Shown piece after piece: positions 45,101 to 57,100 of a stretch of DNA of 64,000 nucleotides. The DNA is from Apostichopus japonicus (taxonomy: Eukaryota; Echinodermata; Holothuroidea; Aspidochirotida; Stichopodidae): assembly GCF_037975245.1 (NCBI RefSeq), contig NC_092569.1, positions 36,514,168-36,578,167 of the forward strand. Direction: 5' to 3'. A program made the translations under genes and the position numbers. Each line of letters opens with the position of its first letter. The stretch's first letter is position 1. The notes below the pieces were generated by a model that searched no databases, had not been told where the DNA came from, and saw nothing but the letters and a program-made list of their open reading frames with translations.

Positions 45101-48100
45101 ATAAATCATTTCTTTAGTGATTTCTGATGTTCATTCTCTTATTTTTGCTCTGGAAATTTTTTCTCTTTGAACACCAATTGTACTTACAATCTACTCCAAT
45201 CTATGACAGATTTCATCATGTTAGTTTTGTTTTGGTATCGTCATGCTCATAATTACCTCTTTGCTCTGCATATTTTCCTTCATCAAGGTTCTGAATGAGG
45301 AGCAGCACATCAAAGCAGAGATGAACGAGTACAATTTTGATCACCCTGATGCCTTTGATTATGACCTGATGGTGGAGACCCTGAAAAAACTCAGAGTTGG
45401 AAAGCATGTGGAGGTAAGATAATTGAGAATGGTCATTATAGTCTGGGAAATAAATTCCTTCAACCATTTCTGTAGCAATTTGGAGTGTATCAATTCTGGT
45501 GCTCTTAAAATATAGAAAGCCCTCTTCGTCAGTGTGTACAAAACTGTAATGTAAGTAAGTAAGTATAACTTTATTACTCCAATGAAGGAAATTAAGATCT
45601 TGCACATCAAATGTAAAAGACAGTACAAAAATATGGCTATGTTACAAATATGAAAAACAGGGAAAGAACGGAACGATAAAACATTAAACAATCGAACAAT
45701 AAAACACACATAGGCAGGACCTAACGGCTCAAGTTATCATTGTAAAGCCTTATTGCACGTGGAATAAACGAATTGCGATGACGGTTGGTTCTCATGGGTG
45801 GGAGACGCAGTCTGCCAGTGCCCCTAGTTATGATATGATCGTGCAGATAACAGTGAAGCGGGTGATCATGGTCATTCCAAACAATGTCTAGTTTGTTTTG
45901 GAGCAAGCACACATAAATTTCCTCAACTGTTGATTGTGGGTCTCCAATGACTCTACCCGCTTTACGAATAATGCTGTCAATACGGTCTTTGTCAGTCCCC
46001 GTGGCGTTCCCGCCCCAACCGACGAGACAATACCGCCATACGCCACAGATAGTAGTGTTGTAAAAAATGTCCATTATAGAAGTACAGACGTTAAAACTGG
46101 CCATCTTATTTAAACAATACAACCTGCTATTCAGCTTCTTGATTAGAGCATCCACCTGATCGACCCAAGTTAAAGAATCGTTCAAGTGAACGCCAAGGTA
46201 CTTGTAAGAGGACACCCTTTCAACTTCCATACTCTTGATAATGACAGGTGGTGGTGGGGCAGTACTACGGCGAAAATCAATAACCATCTCCTTCGTTTTG
46301 GAGATATTCAATTGAAGAAAGTTGGTGTCACAGTAGTCCATGAATGACTGCAGCTGACGGGGATATGCCTCATCATCATCACCATGGATGAGACCAGTCT
46401 TGGCTGTATCATCAGCGAACTTGATAAGGGGGCACATCTCCTCCTGAGACCTACAGTCAGCCGTGTACAAAGTAAAGAGAAAAGGTGCAAGGACAGTTCC
46501 CTGGGGAGCTCCAGTGTTGGACAAAATTACACCTGACCGGCATGTAGGACCGAGACTAACAAACTGGGTTCTTTCTGTCAGATAATTCATTATCCAGTTA
46601 ATGAACCCATGAGGGATGTCCATGCTGATAAGTTTCTTTGTGAGAATGTGTGGCTGGATAGTATTAAAGGCGGAAGAAAAATCGAAAAACGTCACCCGTG
46701 CAGAGGTGCCGTGTTGCTCTAAATGAGAATATAACCACTGAAGTAAAACAAGGATTGCATCCTCGCAGCTACGACTAGCTTTGTAGGCAAATTGTAAGGG
46801 GTCTGAAAAAGGGGTGACCAAAAGTTTAAAGTGTTTCAAAAATAAACGCTCACAGACTTTCATGGGCACAGCCGTTAGGGCAATGGGGCAGAGGTCATTC
46901 ATACACGATATGACCGGCCACTTATACTCAAGGAGCTATCCTGGATTGCTTCCAGAGATGAGGCACTTCTCCCGTTTCAAAAGATAAATTGTAAATTTTA
47001 GTAAAAATGTGAGCCAACTCTAGGGCACAATGTTTTAAAACTATGGGTGAAACATTATCTGGTCCGGCAGCCTTTGATGGATGTAACTTTAAAAAATGCC
47101 TGCGAACCTAATTCTCTGACACTACTATGTTACAGTTAGAATCTGTCAATGAAGTTTTCAAACCATGGAGATCATCCGAAAAATCATGATCATCAAAACG
47201 GTTGTAAAATGTGTTCAAACCATTGGCATAGTCTCTGGTGATTGCAGGTAAGTGGCAAGATTTAGATTTGCTATAGCCACTCATAAGTCGGATACCGTCC
47301 CAAACACGTTTCATATTATTTGTCTTTGAATAAGCCCTCGATCTTGTCACGGTAAGCGGGTTTTTCTTCGGCGATCACCTTTTTGAGCTCCTTCTGTACC
47401 TCTTTCAATGCATTTGTGTCACCTTTTTTGAAGAGTCCTTTCTTCTTGTTGATAATTACCTTCACCCTCTTCGTAATCCACGGTTTATTATTCGGGAAGA
47501 TCTCGACCTGCTTCGATGGGATGGCATTCTCGACACAGAATGAGATGTAATCACTTATTGTCTGGGTTAGCTCGTGCACGTCAGCGCTGGCCTCCACGAA
47601 TATATCCCAGTCGGTAGAGTCCAACTTTGCCCGGAGATGGTCAATAGAGGCATTATTCCACTGCTTTACTGCTATTGTTTGGGGTTTCTCCCTTTGTATC
47701 TTGGGTCTATAGCGAGGCACCAGATTGACAAGGTTGTGATCAGCTTTTCCGAGTTTGGGTAATTGAATGGACGGGTAAGCATCTTTGACATTCGTGTACA
47801 ATAGGTCCAGGATAGCTGCATCTCGGGTCGGGCATTTAATCTGTTGGTAGTAGTTCACGCTACTCCTTTTAAGATTACAGTGATTGAAGTCGCCATTGAT
47901 AATAGTTAAAGCATCTGGGGCCATGGTCCCGAATTGATCAATAATGTCAACAAGTTCTGATGCTGCCGATTTGGCCACGTTACGATTTGGCACATAAACA
48001 GTATGAACGATCGCATGCGAAAACTCTCTTGGCAAGTAATATGGGCGTAGACTAACAGTTAGAACTTCGATATTTGGTGAGCACGAATGGCGCTTGATGA

Positions 48101-51100
48101 GTGCATTGTTCTGGTGGCACCATTTCTCATTTACGTAAATACATACACCGCCCCCTTTTCCTTTGCCAGATTGGGCAGTCCGATCCCCCCGTAATAGTTT
48201 AAATCCATCGATTGAGACCATGTGAGTCGTTATGATGAACTGTAAGCCAGGTTTCGGTGAAGGACAGTATGCTAGCATTACAGAATTGGTGGAAATATTT
48301 ACAGTTAGCAGAAATCTCGTCAATTTTGTTGTTCAGTGATTGTACATTACCCATAACGATGACTGGTAAATAGGGCCTGTGCTTCAGTCTCTGCATTCTC
48401 TTTCGCACGCTTCCTGCTTTGCCGCGTTTCAGTTATGTGCTACATCTTATCATTTTTGCAGTAATATGTTTATTTCGGATCATACTGTGCTATACTATAA
48501 CCTGATAAATAACTCCCTGCTCATGGATTCTTATGTACCTAGAAATTTTCCAAATTCGTTTCATTCATGAACAAGATACACATGGTCAATATTAAAATTG
48601 TGGGTTAGGATGACATTAATGTTGCCTTTATTGTTAATTGTATGTTTGACCAGTCTGCTTCCAAATCATGAAGTAACAGAGAAGAAGTCAATCTTCAAAC
48701 TTTCTTGCATAGTTGATGATCTTTTATAGATGTCCAAAGCATATGATTGCATTAAGGTACTGATGTATATATAATCTCATGTTCCATACAGTAGGTAGTG
48801 ATCTAGCCACATATTACACTGACATATCTCCCATAGAGCTGCATGTGTGTTTGTGTTACTTCCCTGCTTTGCAATATTCTGTTTCTTTGAACTATCTAGA
48901 AATGTTCCCCCCCCCCCCCCCCGTAGAGTCCTGATATTTGTTACTCTAACAGCAATCTCTTTCTTACCTCTATTTCTCCTTTGATATGTACTCCTTTGTG
49001 ATATCATATCTTTCTTCCTGACAAATTTTTTTCAACTTTGATTATTTTTAGTGGACTTACTTTATTTTTACATTTGGTTCAGTAGTTGACGTAAGTGCAC
49101 ATAATTAGCCGCTAACTTTTAATTTTATACATGTACGACTTTGTAAGAATTAACAGAAAATTTAAGAAGCAACAAACTCTTCCAAGTTTCCATAGAGCGA
49201 TTTAATAGGCACAGTAAGGATTCATGTCATGGTTGAAGGTGAATAAATTGATTTTTTGCTGATTTTGTTTTCTTTTTCTCAGGTTCCCATTTATGACTTT
49301 AAAAGTCACAGTAGAGCAAAAGATAAGGTAAAGTATAATTTAAAGTTATAGCACTTGAATTTATATCTGTGAAAGTTCAGTTTAATGGTGGTTGCACAAT
49401 TTTCCCTTATCAAGCTTGAAGTTTTGATATTTTTATGGTATTTTTATGTTACCAATTTGCACCAGTGTCCTTTGGATGCATGCATCAGACTGTGACACAA
49501 AACACCGTCAAGACTGGTGCCTTTTATCAAATGTTTGTTACTTTCCTTGTCCTATGATTGTAAGCTCTTTTTTTTTCTTTTTCCTCAGAAAGCAATGTAT
49601 GGAGCTAATGTAGTGATATTTGAGGGAATTCTCTCCTTTTGCAACAAAAAATTAATTGATGTGAGTATTACACCTACTCTTAATAATTTCAACTAATTGA
49701 TATTTTAGTTAATGCTGTATTTCGTCTCAGTTCATTCCATTCTATAGATCATTTATAGAAATAAAGCTTCACCTTGGAACTTGACCTACAAATATTGTCG
49801 TTATTTTGGATAAAAGTTGCAGATGTGGTTGTTGTCGTTGGACAATCACATTTGTCTTCTGAGATCCTGCATAAGGACAACTTGGTTATCATCTTCCGAG
49901 AGCCAGGAATTCTGTGTTTAATAGAAGTTAATGCAAGAGAAAGTGTAATAGTTTGTTTTGGTAGGTCGAACAGGTCCACATGCCTTTATAATCTCTAATC
50001 TGAAAATATCCTTTTATTTACCCACAACTTTCAGTTTTAATTCTGTTTATATTGTTTGTTCTTCTATGACACATAGGTTCTATTATTTGATGAGAATAAC
50101 ACAAACATTTTCAGTAATCTGCTCAACCAATGAATCTTCAATAAATACTGTAGTGAGTTGATATCTTCACATGAGCAGGAGCATGTCATTGTTTCTTCTT
50201 TAATCACTATCCTTCTTTTGTAGGTCATGGACCTTAAAATCTTTGTAGACACTGATTCCGATATAAGGTTAGCCCGGAGGTTAAAGAGGGATATCACAGA
50301 GCGAGGCCGAGACTTGGAAGGTGTCCTGAAGCAATACAATAAATTTGTTAAACCAGCATTTGAACAATTCATAGAACCGTCTGTGAAGGATGCCGATATA
50401 GTGGTACCTAGAGGTATGTACCTTATCAACTGAATTATTGAGGCTGGGACTCAAAGCTGTTACTAACTTTCTCAACACCAAATAGTTAATGCCCTTGCCA
50501 TCATTTTCAATTTTTCACTGGCATAGCTACTGCAATATGTCATGTAAAGAGTGGGAAGCAAGTTTTCTTGCCAAAAGCAGTGGAATCAGTTGTGTTTTAT
50601 GTTGATTGCTTCATGACAATTTTGACATTTGCTTTTAGTTCTTTTTCTGTCAGTAAGTATTTACTTGGGTACATTTGCGGTATGTCTCTTGGAAGCTTAA
50701 GTTTAAGCTATGAATATTGGAGGGATTTCTCAAGGAAAAGTTACTTTTGTCAATATGATGTAACAAGCTTACACAATACTTTGCCTGAAGTTTTTGTGTG
50801 TCAAGGGGTGACTGGGGGGGGGGGGATGTTGAGGGAGAGCTGGGATGGGGAAGTTTGCATTGCAGGCACACAATGCAGCAGTTAATGATGACTTTATAAA
50901 TATTTAAGGTTATATTGGGAGGATGCAACATTGCATAAGGTAGGGAAATCTTTTGCACTTACTCACTTTGTTCATTACTAACGATCACATAATAACTTTT
51001 CACTTACCTTGATAAAAGTTTCTAAAGATCTTGTGTAATATACTGCAATAGCCTTCTTGGCATAGTTCACAGGCAGTATACTTTTATTTTGTCTTACAGG

Positions 51101-54100
51101 TGCAGAGAATGACGTAGCAATGAATCTTATTGTACAACATGTCCATGATCAGCTGGAGAAGAGAGGCTTTAACTTTAGGTTAGTCCAAGCTGAAATAGCT
51201 TAATACAACAAATCTTTATATTTGTGTACTAACGTGTCCATGTTGCATAGCAAAATGCAACAAATCTTTATATTAGTGTACCAACATGTCCACGCTGCAT
51301 AGCACAATGCAACAAATCTTTATATTAGTGTACCAACATGTCCACGCTGCATAGCACAATGCAACAAATCTTTATATTTGTGTACCAACATGTCCACACT
51401 GCATAGCAAAATGCAACAAATCTTTATATTTGTGTATCAACATGTCCACACTGCATAGCAAAATGCAACAAATCTTTATATCCATGTCCATGTTGTATAT
51501 CACAATGCAACATTATATAACTCATTGTCTGATACACTATGTAACCACTGGAACAGCAATCACAGGTTTGGTTTGTGTTTATGTTTGTCTACAAATACAG
51601 ACATTTGTGTTTAGAGTGTCGTCTTTTTCTTGTGTTGTTTTATGAAGGAAGCAAAATTATAATATTTGTGTACCTAATTTGCATATGTATATTATATGCA
51701 TATTTTAATTTTTTTTAATTGTTATTTAAACTCTGTTAGTGATACATGGAAGTAAGTGAATTTATTTGATACTACAACTTTTTAAAGAGGTAAATCACGT
51801 ATTGATACTCATTTCAAGGTGTATGTGACCTTTGACATTTCAAAACATGTGCTGTTTTTGTTAAGAACTATTTAAAGATGCTTCCATCTGACAAATGTCA
51901 GATATTATGTACTGTGCTGTCTCTTAATAACCTTTCTATTTAATCATTGTATTTTAATCAATTTCTTTTTTGCAGATCTAAATTACCGCAAGCACACTTG
52001 GATCAACCCTTGCCAGATACCTTGCATGTGGTAGAAAGCACTGTTCAGGTCAAAGGTCTACACACATTTATCAGGTCAGTTGAATGCCCATGATACATCA
52101 CCATAGTAACAAGCCAGATACCTTGCATGTGGTAGAAAGCACTGTTCAGGTCAAAGGCCTACACACATTTATCAGGTCAGTTGAATGCCTGTGATACATC
52201 ACCATAGTAACAAGCCAGATACCTTGCATGTGGTAGAAAGCACTGTTCAGGTCAAAGGCCTACACACATTTATCAGGTCAGTTGAATGCCTGTGATACAT
52301 CACCATAGTAACAAGCCAGATACCTTGCATGTGGTAGAAAGTACTGTTCAGGTCAAAGGCCTACACACATTTATCAGGTCAGTTGAATGCCTGTGATACA
52401 TCACCATAGTAACAAGCCAGATACCTTGCATGTGGTAGAAAGCACTGTTCAGGTCAAAGGCCTACACACATTTATCAGGTCAGTTGAATGCCCATGATAC
52501 ATCACCATAGTAACAAGCCAGATACCTTGCATGTGATAGAAAGCACTGTTCAGGTCAAAGGCCTACACACATTTATCAGGTCAGTTGAATGCCCATGATA
52601 CATCACCATAGTAACAAGCCAGATACCTTGCATGTGGTAGAAAGCACTGTTCAGGTCAAAGGCCTACACACATTTATCAGGTCAGTTGAATGCCCATGAT
52701 ACATCACCATAGTAACAAGCCAGATACCTTGCATGTGGTAGAAAGCACTGTTCAGGTCAAAGGCCTACACACATTTATCAGGTCAGTTGAATGTCCATGA
52801 TACATCACCATAGTAACAAGCCAGATACCTTGCATGTGATAGAAAGCACTGTTCAGGTCAAAGGCCTACACACATTTATCAGGTCAGTTGAATGTCCATG
52901 ATACATCACCATAGTAACAAGCCAGATACCTTGCATGTGATAGAAAGCACTGTTCAGGTCAAAGGCCTACACACATTTATCAGGTCAGTTGAATGCCCAT
53001 GATACATCACCATAGTAACAAGCCAGATACCTTGCATGTGATAGAAAGCACTGTTCAGGTCAAAGGCCTACACACATTTATCAGGTCAGTTGAATGCCCA
53101 TGATACATCACCATAGTAACAAACCAGATACCTTGCATGTGGTAGAAAGCACTGTTCAGGTCAAAGGCCTACACACATTTATCAGGTCAGTTGAATGTCC
53201 ATGATACATCACCATAGTAACAAGCCAGATACCTTGCATGTGATAGAAAGCACTGTTCAGGTCAAAGGCCTACACACATTTATCAGGTCAGTTGAATGCC
53301 TGTGATACATCACCATAGTAACAAGCCAGATACCTTGCATGTGGTAGAAAGCACTGTTCAGGTCAAAGGTCTACACACATTTATCAGGTCAGTTGAATGT
53401 CCATGATACATCACCATAGCAAGGCAAGTGTTCATTATGTTGACATTTGAGTTCTAAGATGTGGATTAATATTTGTAGTCTGTAAAACTAACTTCAACCT
53501 GTGATAATTAATTTAGATTATGCAGCTTTATAATTACCACCATCTTATAGAAGTTACATAACTGTATTGTCCTTGACTAATTCCTGCTCAATCTTCTTAT
53601 GGTGAGGAGGATTCGCACTTGGACTAAATCAAACTCTTAACCATGACGGATTACTTCAGTATGATTCAGATTGCAATATAACTGTCTGTCTCTCCAAGTA
53701 ATTCATGGTACAATGTGCTAAAGTAAATATTTTCCAACTTAACGTTCAGTTACCGGGGCTGTTTTTGTCCATTCCAATGATCTAAACTAGCTGAATACAT
53801 TCTTGGACTGTTAAAAGTAATTTTGAAGTCGAAGAAACCAGTCTTTTTGTAGATGTCTGGTCTGCTTCTCCAAAGTGTTGGTTATTTTATTTCGCTCAAC
53901 ACCAGACTTCTTTATCATCTGTTGCCATAGTAACTGCAGTACTGGGTCAGTTGAATGCTCATGATACATCACCATAGTAACAACAAAGTCAAGCTTCTTG
54001 TATAGTTCCTTCAAGTTTCTTTCATCATCTTAGCCTATGTAAAAACAAGTTTAATTGTTGGCTACTGCAGCTCGTAGTGTTTGCAGTGATAATGTCACTA

Positions 54101-57100
54101 TTCATATCTTCTTTGCACAGAAATAAGGAAACCCCGCGAGATGAATTCATATTTTACTCCAAGAGGCTTACTAGAATTCTTGTTGAGCACGCTCTTTCAC
54201 TTTTGCCATTTGAGGTAAGTTAAATCAATCTTTTGTTAATTTCATGACATCAAAATAAAGTAGAAATAAATGACTGGATAAGTAGTGAAAATCCTAAAAG
54301 TGGAAATGTTCAAATTAATTGAAAAAGTTCAGGAACTAGTATTTTAGTTTTGGCAGTGTAAAACAAATCAATTGTGCTATTTACTGATGTGTTGATTGTG
54401 CAAATGGGACTGTGTTTATGATTCATGGTTCATGATTGTCACATGACATCATTTAAGGACCCTTAAATTGTATGATAGTCAAATGACATCATTTAAGGAC
54501 CCTTAAATCATATGACTGTCACATAACATCATAAGGAACATCAGTTGACTGTCCCTCATGTACAAATATATATGGCAAAATGCATTGCCTAACAAGACAC
54601 TTTCATGGTGGATACACCTAGGCCTATTCTCATTTGCATATAAGAGTCTAGATGAACGGTTGTTTTTCATCAAGCTAGTAGGATAACCTTCAACAGTTTG
54701 TTCCATTCTTAGTGAGTTGAAATACTTTTCTTTGATATATTGAGTTATTTTACTTGAATAGGGAGCTAGTCCATGTGCTGTGAAAGTGCACTACGGGGTT
54801 GATAGTTTTCAAAGTGAGTTGTAGCTATCTACTATAAAATGTGAAAATTAATTAATACTTAAAATGTTTTTGTTTTTTTGCCTGTTTATAGGACTGCACT
54901 GTAGATACTCCACAAAACACAAGGTATGAAGGGAAGAGGTTTGTGGGCAAGGTAAGATTTGTTTGTTTTTAAGTTAATTCCTTCTGTCCCCTCTCTTCAC
55001 CATCCCCCCTCTCCTCCACCTGTCCCCATTCCTCCCCATGTCCCCATTCCTCCCTCTGTCCCCATTCCTCCCCCTGTCCCCATTCCTCCCCTGTCCCCTT
55101 TCCTCCCCCTGTCCCCCTTTCACCAAGTACACAAGCTGAAGGCCACTGCAGTCAGCCCATGTCTATTAAGTCTTTTATAGTATCTCAATACTGTATAGGA
55201 CGGCACCCTCTTCAGTCTGTTGAAGGTTACCACTCATTACTGTTGTATATATATATATACTTTTATTCACAGGGTGTTTCAGTTGCAAATGGCTTCCATT
55301 ATTGGACACTAAAGATTAACTCTCTGAACTCTTACCTGTAATCAAATCACAACTCCAAATGTTGGAAGCTGCTCCCAACTAAACTGTGTGTTGTAGTAAA
55401 CTGTCATTGTGTGGACAGAAAGGGTGGGTTGAGATCACTGATGAAGTGTCACAGTCAATTCTACTTGCTAGCAGTCAAATGGGATACAGTTCTTGAGAAC
55501 TGTGTGGTGCTATTCATTTTAACAAACCTACACTTAAAGGAAGCTCCTGGTGCAGTGCACTCATGCCCTCTAAAAGCATTTGGAGATTAAGTTTGTCATG
55601 CTTTACACTGTTGCTGTTTTCTATATGGGCACACAAGTATAGAGGGTGCTCTGATACAGGGGGTGCTCTAATACAGGGGGTGCTCTGAGATAGAGGGTGC
55701 TCTGATACAAGGGGTGCTCTGAGATAGAGGGTGCTCTGATACAGGGGGTGCTCTGATACAAGGGGTGCTCTGAGATAGAGGGTGCTCTGATACAGGGGGT
55801 GCTCTGAGATAGAGGGTGCTCTGATACAGGGGGTACTCTAATATAAGGGTGCTCTGATACAAGGGGTGCTCTGATACTGGAGGTGCTCTGACACAGGGGG
55901 TGCTCTGATACAGGGGGTGCTCTGATACAGGGGGTGCTCTGAGATAGAGGGTGCTCAGATACAGGGGGTGCTCTGAGATAGAGGGTGCTCTGATACAGGG
56001 GGTACTCTAATATAAGGGTGCTCTGATACAAGGGGTGATCTGATACTGGAGGTGCTCTGATACAGGGGGTGCTCTGATACCGGGGATGATCTGATACAAG
56101 GGATGCTCTGATACTGGAGATGCTCTGATACAGGGGTGCTCTGAGATAAAGGGCATTCTAATATATATGGCTTTCTAATGCTGTCAATACATTTGTGGAC
56201 CATGCTTCAAATTATTGAATAAAATGAGTAGCATACAAAAGCTTCTATTTGGTATATGTGCGTGTGTCAGTGTGTTATTTATCTTAACCCTCTACCTGTG
56301 TTAAGCGAGTGAATTTGTTTGAATGTTTTACTAATGCCAAATAAAGTATTGCTATTTTTGTCGTCTGGAAGCAAATACGTGATTTATTTCCTTTCCTTTT
56401 CTTTGTTTAGCAAGCAGACGGCACAGTTAAGGTAATGATTGATAGGAAACCAAAAGAAAGCTAATTTCATGCACGCTGCTTTTGTGGTTTCAATTTCCCT
56501 TTCCTTGTGGCATATTGTCCTTGCTCAATGGCTTTATCGTTATCTGGTCACATTAATTGGACCGGTTGTTACCACTTACAAGATCTAATGGGAAAGTCAA
56601 ACTGGGATTATTTCCTCTCTTTAGTTAGCCATTTTCTCTCTTAGTTTATTTTGTTTTTTTGTGTGTTTGTTGATGATTTGGAATTAAGTGGTTGATAGTG
56701 AAATGAAGGCTTATATGCCATGTTTCTTCCATTCTTATACATCACTGTACCCCAGCCCCCACCCCCCCATCAAGTCTCCATCCACACCCCCCATCTGCCC
56801 CCTACCTTTTCATGTCTGCTGGCTTATTGCCGTCACATATCGGAATGTATTTTTGTTGGCTTAAAAATAAACCGGTCATTCCATTCCTATCTTGTCATGT
56901 TGGAGTCTAGTTTCCATTTGTAGCATTTAGTATATACCAACTACTTGTCAAGCACTGTGTGTACAGCCAAGAGCAGTGCCCTGGAATTATCCATAGTTTC
57001 ATTGTTTCGGGGATTAATGTTGCTTGCTGTGTGGAAGTAGAGTGATAAATAGCTCATCACAAAATAATTTTAGCATGCCTCGACAAGAACGATTAGTTGA

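Larger units (their letters stand above)
45545..48430 (-). mobile_element. LINE with decayed ORF2 in UCKL1 intron 4
   Basis: A minus-strand non-LTR retrotransposon. The 3' end carries four GTAA units (45551-45565), i.e. a TTAC tail in element orientation. Endonuclease (47316-48408) and reverse transcriptase (45721-46902) pieces are present, but several frame breaks separate them. The sequence differs from the CR1-like LINE in PPIE and ends [17 protein letters not shown], a type shared with the fragment at 14321. No ORF1 is seen, so it is probably 5'-truncated near 48430. Confidence 0.88.

Noticed and set aside
52013-53419. CRISPR-like array (regular 101-bp spacing)
   Set aside because: The genome is eukaryotic, whole units repeat without unique spacers, and the source is a UCKL1 exon.
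52114-53419. Array copies as extra functional UCKL1 exons
   Set aside because: Units lack a pyrimidine tract with acceptor, and the 101-bp period does not keep frame.
55621-56203. Minus-strand ORFs of SEHPLYQST repeats
   Set aside because: They translate an intronic minisatellite; several frames are open because the units lack stops.
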